64,000 bases of DNA. It comes from Elusimicrobiaceae bacterium. Its GTDB lineage: Bacteria > Elusimicrobiota > Elusimicrobia > Elusimicrobiales > Elusimicrobiaceae. The DNA is taken from contig JAGCWX010000020.1 in the NCBI GenBank assembly GCA_017961585.1, positions 86,310 to 150,309 of the forward strand, given 5' to 3'. Under the pieces are notes generated by a model that was not told where the DNA came from, ran no database searches, and was given only the letters and a program-made list of their open reading frames with translations. Below, piece by piece: positions 7,826-15,972 of this stretch; the stretch's first letter is position 1, and the number at the start of each line of letters is the position of its first letter. The translations under genes and the position numbers were made by a program.

Positions 7826-9481
7826 TTATTTACACTTGCTCAGCAACGCCACCGGGCTGTTTGCTTGATTGGCCAACCCTTCGCGCGCACCGACGGAAAC
7901 CAAATAGTTATAAATGTTCCGGTCGCACCGGCGTGCAGCCCAACCCAGCGGAGTTAAGGCCGGCACGTTTTTGGCGGGGCTGACCTTATATTCCAGCATC
8001 AGGGACAGTTGGCCGTTTTGGCGGGCTTTTTGCACCAACAGTTTCAGCATTTCCAAATTCTTTTTAGAGACAGCAATATGCAACGCGTTCCCATAGCCGG
8101 ATACTTCAAACAAAGAAGCCCCTTGCTTGGCAAAATATTCCACCAATTCGGGCCGGTTGTTTTCCACAGCGATGAGTAGCGGGGTTTGGCTGTATTTGTT
8201 CTTCGCCGAAATTAAAGACCGATCCCGCGCCACCAATTCGCGCACCCGGGCCATATTCCCTTTGGCAGTGGCGGCAAAGATATCGTCCTCTTTTTTAGCG
8301 TTTTGTTCTTCTTTTTGTTTGGCAAGCAGTTTTGCGTTATCTTGTTCAATCACAGCGTTTTCTACTTCGCGCACGTCTTTATTGAACCATTCCAGCACTT
8401 GCTTTTGCCCGTTTTTCTGCGCGGCCGCGTAGGGTACTAACCCGTTGTTGGCGGCAATGGTCGGGTCCGCCCCGGCGGCTAACAAGCGTTTGACTACTTC
8501 CACATATCCCTTGGCAGCCCCCCAATACAAGGCGGTTTCGCCGGCTTTGTTTTGAGCGTTGACGTCCAGCGGGGTTTGCATGGTTTGCGGCGTTTGCAGT
8601 AATTTGATAACTTCGGGCCGGTTGTAGCGCGCGGCGTAAATCAGTGCCGTGTTTCCGTCTTTATTAGCCATATTGACGTCGGCACGATAGGCCATTAAAT
8701 CTTGCACCACCGGCACATCCCCCAGCGAGGCCGCCACAATAAGCGGCGTGTTGCCTTTTTCGTTGACGATGTTGGGGTCAATCCCCCCTTTAAGCATGGT
8801 CATCACACCGGTTTGATTTTTAGTAGCTACCGCCCGGAATAAATAACTAGGCGTAAGCCCTTCTTTCACACCGCTGGTTAAAAAGAGTTCAATCATGGGG
8901 ACGTTTTGTTTTTCCAGCGCGATAAACAAAGGCGAGTGATTGTAGTTATTGACGGCGTTGATATCCGCCCCGGAATAAACCAAGCGTTGGGCAATTTCGG
9001 TATGGCCGTTGTACAAGCTGCGAATGAGTGCCGTGTCTTTGGTGAACGAGTTAGGTAAATTGACATCTACCCCCAGCAAAATGAGTTCTTCCACCGCGCT
9101 GTAGTTGCCCATCGTAGCGGCGGCTACTAAAATAGGATCGCCCTTAGAGTTGACGATGTTTGGGTCGGATACTTTATTATTTAAAACTTCCAAGAATGTT
9201 TGGGTATCTTTTTTTTGCAAGGCGGCGGTAAGCTCGTCGGCAATTTCGGTAGGGGTTTGCGTGATGACAATTTTAGGTGCATGCTTGCGCGACGGGGCCG
9301 ACGGTACAAAGTTGCTCTTAAACGTAAACACCAACAGCGCAATCACGGGAATAGCGGCCAAAATAGCCAAGGCGGTACGCGGTTTCTTTTTGGCAACTTC
9401 CACGGCTTTGGCGGTTTTCCCCTCCGGGATAACCGTGATTTTGGATAAGGTATGTTTGCGTTTGGGCATCGGTGCGGACAT
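7826..9481 (-). CDS. membrane-anchored ankyrin-repeat protein
   Basis: A 551-residue protein with a basic N-terminus, one membrane segment (about residues 37-55, AILAAIPVIALLVFTF) and at least eleven ankyrin units, recognisable by N..G.TPL..A...G......LL..GAD.N. The repeats fall in two blocks separated by a charged helical linker (about 365-400, rich in KQKEEQNAKKEDD). The topology predicts ankyrins on the periplasmic side if the positive-inside rule holds. Ankyrin arrays bind protein partners; none is identifiable. It follows rnc by 2 nt, without a clear ribosome site, so translation is probably coupled to rnc. Confidence 0.88.
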   Translation of the reverse strand: MSAPMPKRKHTLSKITVIPEGKTAKAVEVAKKKPRTALAILAAIPVIALLVFTFKSNFVPSAPSRKHAPKIVITQTPTEIADELTAALQKKDTQTFLEVLNNKVSDPNIVNSKGDPILVAAATMGNYSAVEELILLGVDVNLPNSFTKDTALIRSLYNGHTEIAQRLVYSGADINAVNNYNHSPLFIALEKQNVPMIELFLTSGVKEGLTPSYLFRAVATKNQTGVMTMLKGGIDPNIVNEKGNTPLIVAASLGDVPVVQDLMAYRADVNMANKDGNTALIYAARYNRPEVIKLLQTPQTMQTPLDVNAQNKAGETALYWGAAKGYVEVVKRLLAAGADPTIAANNGLVPYAAAQKNGQKQVLEWFNKDVREVENAVIEQDNAKLLAKQKEEQNAKKEDDIFAATAKGNMARVRELVARDRSLISAKNKYSQTPLLIAVENNRPELVEYFAKQGASLFEVSGYGNALHIAVSKKNLEMLKLLVQKARQNGQLSLMLEYKVSPAKNVPALTPLGWAARRCDRNIYNYLVSVGAREGLANQANSPVALLSKCK

Positions 9482-9483
9482 AA

Positions 9484-10158
9484 TTATGAAGGGGTATTTT
9501 CCAACCGCTCTAACGCGCTGCGTGCGGCTGCTTGTTCGGCCTGTTTTTTATTGTGGCCTTTGCCAACCCCTAATTCCTCCCCGGCGGCACTCACGCGCAC
9601 GGTAAACACTTTATCGTGCTCGGGCCCGACGGTCTGAATAATTTCATACTCCGGCACGTGCGGGCTGTGTTGTTGCAATAATTCCTGCAAACGGCTTTTG
9701 TAATCTTGGGCATCTTGCGTGAGCTGCTGCGTACGCGCCCACGGCAAGATAAAATCACGAGCGGCGTTGTAACCGCCGTCTAAATAAATAGCCCCGATAA
9801 CCGCTTCTACCGCGTTAGAAATAATACTATCGCGCGTGCGGCCGCCGGTGGCCAACTCCCCCCGGCCCAGTGCCATAAAGTGGCCCAGGTTGAGTGCTTT
9901 GCCCCAAAGATACAAATTACGCCGTGAAACTAAGTTAGACTTAATTTTAGAAAGCACCCCCTCTTCATCATGCGGGCACTCCTGGTAGATGTAATCCGCA
10001 ACAATGGCACCTAAGATGCTGTCCCCCAGGAACTCCAGGCGTTCATTGTGTTTCACGCCCCGATGCTCCCCGGCAAAGGACTTATGAGTGAGTGCTTGCT
10101 TTAAAACGGCTTTATCGTTGAAGCGATATCCTAAGATACGTTCAATATCCGTCTGCAC
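9484..10158 (-). CDS. rnc: ribonuclease III
   Basis: A 224-residue RNase III: N-terminal catalytic domain with the signature HNERLEFLGDSILG (about residues 37-50) and the second acidic motif NAVEAVIGAIYLD, followed by a C-terminal double-stranded RNA-binding domain (about 152-222, ending in GHNKKQAEQAAARSAL). It processes rRNA precursors and structured mRNAs. The start is a GTG two nucleotides after the acpP stop, so the genes are coupled; acpP-rnc is a common order in bacteria. Confidence 0.95.
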   Translation of the reverse strand: MQTDIERILGYRFNDKAVLKQALTHKSFAGEHRGVKHNERLEFLGDSILGAIVADYIYQECPHDEEGVLSKIKSNLVSRRNLYLWGKALNLGHFMALGRGELATGGRTRDSIISNAVEAVIGAIYLDGGYNAARDFILPWARTQQLTQDAQDYKSRLQELLQQHSPHVPEYEIIQTVGPEHDKVFTVRVSAAGEELGVGKGHNKKQAEQAAARSALERLENTPS

Positions 10159-10160
10159 AA

Positions 10161-10406
10161 TTATTTTTTAGCGTTTTCTTGAATGTAAGCTACAGCTTCG
10201 CCGACGGTTTTAATTTTTTCGGCCTTTTCATCCGGAATTTCAACATCAAATTCTTCTTCTAAGGCCATAATGAGTTCCACCGTATCCAAGGAATCGGCAC
10301 CCAAGTCGTTCACAAATTGAGCTTCGGGCTTTACTTGGTCAGCCTCAACGCCTAATTGTTCAACGATGATATTTTTTACTCTTTCTTGTACGTTTTCTAC
10401 AGCCAT
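10161..10406 (-). CDS. acpP: acyl carrier protein
   Basis: An acidic 81-residue protein with the phosphopantetheine attachment site [10 protein letters not shown] (Ser in DSL). It carries growing acyl chains for fatty acid and lipid A synthesis. The ATG at 10406 is preferred over a TTG four codons upstream because GGAGG at 10412-10416 is correctly spaced for the ATG and would be inside the longer reading. A TATAAT box about 40 nt upstream (near 10447) gives acpP its own promoter within the cluster, as expected for a highly expressed protein. Confidence 0.95.
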   Translation of the reverse strand: MAVENVQERVKNIIVEQLGVEADQVKPEAQFVNDLGADSLDTVELIMALEEEFDVEIPDEKAEKIKTVGEAVAYIQENAKK

Positions 10407-10454
10407 GTTATCCTCCAATAAAAAAGGGATGACCCTTACTAGTATTATAACAAA

Positions 10455-11198
10455 TTATATATATAATCCACCATTTACCGCAAGTACCTGACCGGTGATG
10501 TAGGCGGCCTGGTCGCTGGCGAGGAATAGCACCGCGTTGGCAATGTCCTGCGCGCTGGCAAAACGTTTAAGCGGGATGGATTGCAGGGCTTGCTCTTTGA
10601 CTTGCTCGGGCAGGGAATCGGTCATAGCGGTTTGCACGAAGCCGGGGGCCACGGCGTTGACGCGCACATTGCGCGAGCCGAACTCTTTGGCCCAGGTTTT
10701 GGTCAGCCCGATCAGCCCCGCTTTGCTGGCCACATAATTGGCCTGGCCCGGGTTGCCCATCTGCCCCACTACCGAGGAAATATTTACAATATTTCCGCTG
10801 CGTTTTTTGAACATTACTTTAAGCGCAGCTTTGGACATTAAAAACGTGCCCTTTAAATTGACGTCAATCACGGCGTTCCAATCATCCTCGCTCATACGCA
10901 CGGTTAAATTGTCTTTGGTGATGCCGGCATTGTTGACTAGCACATCCAGCTGGCCGAATTCTTTGACGGCGTTTTCTACAAAACTTTCGCAATCTTGCGC
11001 GTTGGAAATGTTGACCACTTGCGTGTAAATTTTTACACCGGTGGAAGCCAACTCCGCCGCGACAGCTTTGAGGGCCTCTTCGCGCGTGGCACACAGGGCT
11101 AAATTGGCCCCTTGCTTGGCAAACGCGTGCGCCAACGCAAGCCCAATCCCGCGTGAGGCACCCGTAATCATAACGGTTTTACCGGTAAAGTTTAGCAT
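10455..11198 (-). CDS. fabG: 3-oxoacyl-ACP reductase
   Basis: A 247-residue short-chain dehydrogenase with the NADP site TGASRGIGLALA, NNAG, catalytic Ser in NISSVVGQMG, YxxxK as YVASK, and the FabG-type end ITGQVLAVNGGLYI. It reduces 3-oxoacyl-ACP in each elongation cycle. The start overlaps the plsX stop by 7 nt. The neighbouring plsX and acpP make the fatty acid role secure. Confidence 0.95.
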   Translation of the reverse strand: MLNFTGKTVMITGASRGIGLALAHAFAKQGANLALCATREEALKAVAAELASTGVKIYTQVVNISNAQDCESFVENAVKEFGQLDVLVNNAGITKDNLTVRMSEDDWNAVIDVNLKGTFLMSKAALKVMFKKRSGNIVNISSVVGQMGNPGQANYVASKAGLIGLTKTWAKEFGSRNVRVNAVAPGFVQTAMTDSLPEQVKEQALQSIPLKRFASAQDIANAVLFLASDQAAYITGQVLAVNGGLYI

Positions 11199-12241
11199 AC
11201 GTGCGTCTCCTGCTGGATGTCTTGCTCCAGTTTATCAAACGTAGGTTTTAAGCTGTCCATTTTGGCGGCAATGTCGCCGATGAAATTTTTCTCTACTAAG
11301 CGGGCGGCTGTTTTGAGTGCGTTGAAAATAGCAAAATCGTTAGATTTACCGTGCGAGATAATGGCTACCCCGTTTACCCCCACCAGCGGTGCGCCGCCGT
11401 AACAATCGGGGTTGGTATGTTTTTTAACGGCCTTAAAAGCACCGCGCGATAAAAGCGCGCCCACCATCGCTTGCGGACGTTTTTTTACTTCGCGCTTGAT
11501 CATACCGATCATTGCTTTAGCCATTCCTTCGGCCATTTTCAGCACGATGTTTCCCACAAATCCGTCGCACACGATCACGTCCGTATCGCCGGCGTTTACA
11601 TCGCGCCCTTCTACCGTTCCTTTAAAATTGATGCCAATATCGCGCATATGCGGCACGGTATGTTTGACCAGCATATTGCCCTTGGTTTCTTCTTCGCCGA
11701 TAGATAAAATACCTACCGACGGTGCAGGGATATCAAATACTTTTTGCATATATGCCGAGCCCATCACCGCAAATTGCAACAAGTGAATGGGTTTACAGTC
11801 GGCATTGGCACCCGCGTCTAAAAGCAAGCTGACCCCTTTGTAAGTGGGCATGGGGGTGGCAATCGCCGGGCGTTGCACGCCTTTGATACGCCCCAAACCA
11901 AAAAGGGCCGCCACCATCGCCGCGCCGGAGTGCCCGGCCGACACAAAAGCATCGGCTTGTTTTTTGTGAACCAAGTCGGCACAGACTACAATGCTGGCAT
12001 CTTTTTTACTGCGGCATTCTTTAGCGGGTTCGGCACCCATGTCAATGGTTTGCGGAGCGTGGACAATGGTAATATGGGCAGGGATTTCGTTATGACCTAA
12101 AGCAGCCAATTCTTGACGCAAGACGGTTTCATCCCCTACCAAGATGACATCTATCCCCAGCTTTTTGACGGCTTGGAGCGCCCCCAACACGTTGGGGTGC
12201 GCACCAAAATCTCCGCCTAATGCGTCCAAAGCTATTTTCAT
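11192..12241 (-). CDS. plsX: phosphate acyltransferase PlsX
   Basis: This 349-residue protein shows the PlsX hallmarks: N-terminal MKIALDALGGDFGAHPNV, SAGHSGAAM, and VCDGFVGNIVLKMAEG. PlsX makes acyl-phosphate from acyl-ACP for phospholipid synthesis and is a peripheral inner-membrane enzyme. It sits in the standard yceD-rpmF-plsX order. In most genomes fabH and fabD follow; here fabG follows directly. Confidence 0.96.
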   Translation of the reverse strand: MKIALDALGGDFGAHPNVLGALQAVKKLGIDVILVGDETVLRQELAALGHNEIPAHITIVHAPQTIDMGAEPAKECRSKKDASIVVCADLVHKKQADAFVSAGHSGAAMVAALFGLGRIKGVQRPAIATPMPTYKGVSLLLDAGANADCKPIHLLQFAVMGSAYMQKVFDIPAPSVGILSIGEEETKGNMLVKHTVPHMRDIGINFKGTVEGRDVNAGDTDVIVCDGFVGNIVLKMAEGMAKAMIGMIKREVKKRPQAMVGALLSRGAFKAVKKHTNPDCYGGAPLVGVNGVAIISHGKSNDFAIFNALKTAARLVEKNFIGDIAAKMDSLKPTFDKLEQDIQQETHVC

Positions 12242-12250
12242 AGCGATTGT

Positions 12251-12466
12251 TTATTTGGCTTCAGGGGCGGCGGCAGCTTCTTCTTTGGTTTTTTGAGCTA
12301 CTACCACACGATCTTTGTAGTACCCGCAGGAAGGGCACACGTTATGCGGCAAGCGTTTGGCATGGCAGTTGGGGCATTCCACTAACTGCGGCAACTCTAC
12401 GCCCGAGTTGTGCGATCTTCTCATATCCCGGCGGGAACGAGTGTGTTTTTTCTTTGGATTCGGCAT
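12251..12466 (-). CDS. rpmF: 50S ribosomal protein L32
   Basis: A 71-residue basic protein beginning MPNPKKKHTRSRRDMRRSH with a zinc ribbon CPNC...CPSC, typical of L32. A short alanine/glutamate/lysine tail follows. AGGAGT lies 7-8 nt before the ATG. It is between yceD and plsX as in many bacteria. Confidence 0.96.
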   Translation of the reverse strand: MPNPKKKHTRSRRDMRRSHNSGVELPQLVECPNCHAKRLPHNVCPSCGYYKDRVVVAQKTKEEAAAAPEAK

Positions 12467-12509
12467 GTGAATTACTCCTATATATTAGTAAAAATTCTAC
12501 TGAACTTTA

Positions 12510-12998
12510 CTACTTAAATTTGCCTTTTAATACAGCAAAAGGCGACAAATTCTCCGGCGTGCAATGACAGGGGCCTTCATTCAAATTCTTTCCACATTGC
12601 GCGCACAAACCCTTGCAATCCGGTTTACACAAGAAACGGATTTCTTCCGTGAGTGCCAAGGTTTGTTTGACTACATACATTATATCAATTATTTCACATT
12701 TGGTGCTATAAGTTTCTGCAAAACTCTCGGAAAAATCCTGCCGCACTTCTTGTAAGCAACGGGCACATTGCACGTTGCGCTGGCCGGAAATTTTCCCTTG
12801 CACCAAAATATCTTTAGGCGTTACGCTAAAGGCCAACTCCACGTTTGCCTTTACAATTTGATGCGGGGGTTCCAGCACGTCCTTTAGATAAACAGCCGCC
12901 AGCTGGGCCGTGCAATTAAAATTGCCCAGGCGGATGAGATCGTGCGTTTTAAATTTTAGATCGCGCGGAACGTCAAACTCCGCATAATTAGATGTCAT
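12510..12998 (-). CDS. yceD: DUF177/YceD family protein
   Basis: A 162-residue protein of the YceD/DUF177 family, recognised by CARCLQEV in the middle and the C-terminal cysteine cluster CKPDCKGLCAQCGKNLN, and by its position just before rpmF. Family members are linked to large-subunit rRNA accumulation. The cysteines probably bind zinc. A TGC-TAAAAT extended -10 box ends 8 nt before the ATG and no ribosome site is present, so the operon start may be leaderless or nearly so. Confidence 0.9.
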   Translation of the reverse strand: MTSNYAEFDVPRDLKFKTHDLIRLGNFNCTAQLAAVYLKDVLEPPHQIVKANVELAFSVTPKDILVQGKISGQRNVQCARCLQEVRQDFSESFAETYSTKCEIIDIMYVVKQTLALTEEIRFLCKPDCKGLCAQCGKNLNEGPCHCTPENLSPFAVLKGKFK

Positions 12999-13006
12999 AT
13001 ACTTTT

Positions 13007-13012
13007 ATTTTA
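13007..13012 (-). promoter_or_regulatory. extended -10 of yceD-rpmF-plsX operon
   Basis: TGC-TAAAAT on the minus strand, 8 nt before the ATG at 12998: slightly longer than the 6-nt class. Confidence 0.5.
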
Positions 13013-13018
13013 GCAAAT

Positions 13019-14401
13019 TTAACGAGTGAAAGATTTGTTTTCCCACTTGCGGCTACGCCAGCGGCGTTCAAAAATAGCGGCCCGGATGAGCTCGTCTAGC
13101 GTCATGGCCAGCCAAATACCTACCAGCCCCCAGCCCAGCCACACGCCCAGGATGTAGGCAAACAATGTAGCCACGCCCCACATTACTAACACGCCGGTGA
13201 TGAACGGGAAGAACACGTCACCCGATGCAATGAGTGAATTGACCGCCGTGATATTTACCGCGCGGCCAATTTCCAGTAACACATCCACCCACAGCACACA
13301 TACGCCCATACGGATGACGTCGGGATTTTGCGAGAGGAAACCAAAAATCTGCCGCCCCAACAGGGCTGTAATCAACGAGATAATCACACTCACCCACAAC
13401 GCCCAGCGGATGGAATATTTTTCCAGCGAGAACGCCGCATGATTGCGCGCCCGGCCAATCAAATGCCCGATGGTAATGGATGCCCCGTGCCCGATGGCCA
13501 TAGCAAACACGTACGAGAACATCACAATATGCATGGTATACGTGCGGGTGGTCAGCGCGGCAGTGCCCAACAGCACGGTGAAATACGTAATAACCACTTG
13601 CGATAAATCGTACGATACATTTTCCCCCGCCGCCGGCAGGCCGATAATGAGCAGGTTTTTAACCTTATCCCACGGGAACGGTTGGAAGTAAGCAAGCGGT
13701 GGTTTTTGCGATACTTTGCGAAATAAAATCACGTACAAGATTCCCACCGCCACCAAGCGACACAGCAGGGTGGAAATCCCGGCCCCGGTAATACCCAGCG
13801 GAGCAAAGCCGCCGTGGCCGAAAATCAAAAAGTAATTGCCGATTACGTTTAGTACGTTGATAATCAACGCCGACCACATGGGATAATAGGCCTTGTTGTG
13901 GCTGCGCAAAATGGCCCCCAGCGTCATGGCCAACGCCAACAGGAACGAACTTCCCCCCACTACTTTCATATACGGCAGGGCGTGTTGCATCAGGTTGGGG
14001 TCAATACCCATCACGTGCAACAGTTGCGGCGCAAACCCATACAGCCCGGCACTGACCAAAATACCCATTACCAAGTTGAGCAGGAGCGAAACGCCAATCA
14101 CTTGCAAGACGTTTTTTTGCTGTTTGGCCCCTAAATATTGCGCGCACAGTACCGACGTGCCCAACGTGGTAATCATATACACCAAGCACACCAAAAACAC
14201 CAACTGATTAACCACCCCGCTGGCGGCGACGGCATCGTCAGAGAAGCGGCTGAGCATAAACACGTCCGTCGCACCCGTGAGCATTAAGAGCAACGTTTCA
14301 AAGAAAATGGGGCTGGTTAAATGAAACAGCTGCCGGCGCAACGGTTTTTTGAGCGACGTGTTTTTAGCGGATTTTTGGGATTTGTGTTGGGTCTTACGCA
14401 T
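13019..14401 (-). CDS. MATE-family efflux transporter
   Basis: A protein of 460 residues with about twelve membrane segments in two halves, typical of MATE exporters; LTSPIFFETLLLMLTGATDVFMLSRFSDDAVAA shows the family's N-terminal P and D residues in helix 1. MATE proteins expel drugs or metabolites against Na+ or H+. The frame can be extended 261 nt upstream, but that extension crosses a repeat element. The ATG at 14401 is preferred because a TGG-TACAAT -10 box ends exactly 6 nt before it. Substrate unknown. Confidence 0.9.
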   Translation of the reverse strand: MRKTQHKSQKSAKNTSLKKPLRRQLFHLTSPIFFETLLLMLTGATDVFMLSRFSDDAVAASGVVNQLVFLVCLVYMITTLGTSVLCAQYLGAKQQKNVLQVIGVSLLLNLVMGILVSAGLYGFAPQLLHVMGIDPNLMQHALPYMKVVGGSSFLLALAMTLGAILRSHNKAYYPMWSALIINVLNVIGNYFLIFGHGGFAPLGITGAGISTLLCRLVAVGILYVILFRKVSQKPPLAYFQPFPWDKVKNLLIIGLPAAGENVSYDLSQVVITYFTVLLGTAALTTRTYTMHIVMFSYVFAMAIGHGASITIGHLIGRARNHAAFSLEKYSIRWALWVSVIISLITALLGRQIFGFLSQNPDVIRMGVCVLWVDVLLEIGRAVNITAVNSLIASGDVFFPFITGVLVMWGVATLFAYILGVWLGWGLVGIWLAMTLDELIRAAIFERRWRSRKWENKSFTR

Positions 14402-14407
14402 AGGTAT

Positions 14408-14413
14408 ATTGTA
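14408..14413 (-). promoter_or_regulatory. -10 box of leaderless MATE gene
   Basis: TACAAT with TGG in front on the minus strand; 6-nt gap (ATACCT) to the ATG at 14401, the same gap sequence as in front of smpB. Confidence 0.65.
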
Positions 14414-14465
14414 CCAAATTTGGGCCTTTGCCTTGGAAGGTGCGTTATCTTGCACGCCCATTAGA

Positions 14466-14551
14466 GTCATCCTGAAAGGTTGTAGTTCAGAATCTCTGCC
14501 TTGTGCTCTTTTAAGCGGTGGAGATTCCCGATTGCAACCTTCGGGAATGAC
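14466..14551. repeat. diverged GTCA...TGAC repeat element
   Basis: Begins GTCATCCTGAA and ends TTCGGGAATGAC, with internal GAATCTC and GGAGATTC arms in inverted orientation. Overall layout matches the elements near 57-62 kb, but arms and centre are diverged. Confidence 0.55.
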
Positions 14552-14605
14552 GCTTTTTGATACCGGCGCAGGCAGGAGATGTTTTCCTTTCAACCAAAAT
14601 CGGGG

Positions 14606-14634
14606 TTGCATTCCCTTTGCCAAAAATCTACAAT
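14606..14634 (+). promoter_or_regulatory. promoter of surface-repeat gene pair
   Basis: TTGCAT (14606-14611), 17-bp spacer, TACAAT (14629-14634), then AAAAGGAG before the ATG at 14661. Confidence 0.6.
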
Positions 14635-14660
14635 AAGGAAAATGACTAAAAGGAGCACGC

Positions 14661-15179
14661 ATGAAAAAACTATTGCTTTTAATGTTGTTGGTTGGCTTTG
14701 CATTACCGGCTTTTTGCGCCGGGGAAGGGAACGTGAAACTTTCTTTGTGGGACCGCTATGCCGTATCTATCCCTCACAACAATTTGGATGAAATCAAAGG
14801 CGTGGACCTGGGTATCGGCTCCACCACGCACAACGTAACCGGCTTCCAAGGCGATTTGCTTTGGGCCGAAACCAACAACCTCATCGGTGCCAACTTTGCC
14901 TGGGGGATCAGCAAAACCTCGTACGCGCAAGGCGCGCAACTGGCATTTGTAACCATGAGCAACTCCATCACCGGGGCCCAACTGGGTGCGGTGAATATGT
15001 CCTCGCGCTCGGTAATTGGGGCGCAAGTGGGCTTTTACAACCAAGCCGAATATATCAACGGTGTGCAGTTGGGGTTTGTCAACTACGCCAAATATATTTA
15101 CGGCTTGCAGCTGGGATTTATCAACATCGCCGAAAACGGCTTCCTGCCCGCGATGATTTTTGTAAACGGACGTTTTTAA
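14661..15179 (+). CDS. secreted surface-repeat protein, copy 1
   Basis: A 172-residue protein with a cleavable signal peptide (ends near AFC-AG, residue 20) followed by degenerate repeats of the form (I)GAQ.G..N....I.G.QLGFVN. The body ends QLGFINIAENGFLPAM and VNGRF. This layout matches the LA_2272-type surface repeat proteins, which look like small beta-solenoids or barrels and have no known function. The next gene is a paralogue 40 nt downstream, so the two form a tandem pair, probably co-transcribed. Confidence 0.75.
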   Translation: MKKLLLLMLLVGFALPAFCAGEGNVKLSLWDRYAVSIPHNNLDEIKGVDLGIGSTTHNVTGFQGDLLWAETNNLIGANFAWGISKTSYAQGAQLAFVTMSNSITGAQLGAVNMSSRSVIGAQVGFYNQAEYINGVQLGFVNYAKYIYGLQLGFINIAENGFLPAMIFVNGRF

Positions 15180-15219
15180 GTAGTATTTAAAAGACGTATA
15201 TATAAGGAGACAAAACGAA

Positions 15220-15786
15220 ATGAAAAAACTAGCCGTATTGTTAGTAGCTGTATTGATGGCCGCTCCTGCCTTTGCAGGGGATAAGGGCATTTTGAAATTG
15301 TCCTTGTGGGGCGACGCTGCCGTAGCTGTGCCCAATAACATCCACACCGTAAGAGGGATTGACTTGGGTATCGGTTCTACCACCGATTCTCTCTACGGTT
15401 TCCAATGGAACTTGCTCTTTGGTGAAGTGGGTGAACTGCGCGGTATTAACGAAGCGTTAGCCGTTGCCAAAGTGAACGAAGGGTATGGTATCAACTCTGC
15501 TTGGATTTATGCCCGTACCAACCACTTCTACGGTGCCCAAGGGGCCATCGTTTCCATCAACGATAGCTTCTTCGGTGGGTTACAAGCCGGTTTGATCAAC
15601 TTGTCCCATGGCAAAGTAATCGGTGCTCAATTTGGTTTCTACAACCAAGTGGCCGACTTGCACGGCGTACAACTTGGTTTTGTAAACTATGCTCAACACA
15701 TCAGCAAAGGGTTACAAATCGGTTTGGTGAACATCGCCAAGAACGGTTGGTTGCCTGCAATGATCATTGTAAACGGCCGCTTCTAA
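15220..15786 (+). CDS. secreted surface-repeat protein, copy 2
   Basis: This 188-residue paralogue of the preceding gene has a signal peptide (cut after AFA, about residue 19), the same LSLWGDAAVAVPNN opening of the mature part, GIDLGIGSTT, and the same repeated G.Q.G..N and terminal NGWLPAM and VNGRF. Codon choice looks more biased than in copy 1, which hints at higher expression. AAGGAG is present upstream of the ATG and a strong terminator follows. Function unknown; an outer-membrane or periplasmic location is inferred. Confidence 0.75.
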   Translation: MKKLAVLLVAVLMAAPAFAGDKGILKLSLWGDAAVAVPNNIHTVRGIDLGIGSTTDSLYGFQWNLLFGEVGELRGINEALAVAKVNEGYGINSAWIYARTNHFYGAQGAIVSINDSFFGGLQAGLINLSHGKVIGAQFGFYNQVADLHGVQLGFVNYAQHISKGLQIGLVNIAKNGWLPAMIIVNGRF

Positions 15787-15802
15787 TTCGGTTGTTTAGC
15801 TT

Positions 15803-15838
15803 TAAAACCGCCCCCTTGTGGAGGGCGGTTTTTTTTGC
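15803..15838 (+). terminator. terminator after surface-repeat pair
   Basis: Stem AAAACCGCCC/GGGCGGTTTT with T8. The loop region also holds TTGTGG, the possible -35 of the rpsB promoter, so terminator and promoter overlap. Confidence 0.88.
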
Positions 15839-15844
15839 TATAAT
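15816..15844 (+). promoter_or_regulatory. rpsB promoter overlapping terminator
   Basis: TTGTGG (15816-15821), 17-bp spacer, TGC-TATAAT (-10 at 15839-15844). Predicted start near 15851. Confidence 0.6.
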
Positions 15845-15850
15845 TTACAT

Positions 15851-15972
15851 AGGTGAAACTGAGCGGCCCCACGCAACCAGTTGTAAATTCAAGTGGAGGC
15901 CGACGTCACCCAGGCAAACGCCACCCGGGGTATCCTCTACCCTAATTTAGGCGTGCGCCACAGGAGAATAAC
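15851..15972 (+). promoter_or_regulatory. long, possibly structured rpsB leader
   Basis: About 120 nt separate the predicted transcription start from the rpsB ATG. Two hairpins are visible: GGGTA-TCCTC-TACCC and GGCG-TG-CGCC, the latter just before the ribosome site AGGAG. This may be an S2 autoregulatory leader, as S2 operons are feedback-controlled in other bacteria. No match to a named riboswitch was recognised. Confidence 0.4.

Noticed and set aside
14349..14636. 95-codon plus-strand open frame upstream of the surface-repeat genes
   Set aside because: It covers the MATE start, its promoter and a repeat element in antisense; no support as a gene.
14402..14662. N-terminal extension of the MATE protein to 14662
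   Set aside because: The extension runs through a repeat element; the ATG at 14401 has a -10 box 6 nt upstream and gives the normal family N-terminus.
15851..15972. Cobalamin or other known riboswitch in the rpsB leader
   Set aside because: No conserved riboswitch core was recognisable; only two simple hairpins are seen.
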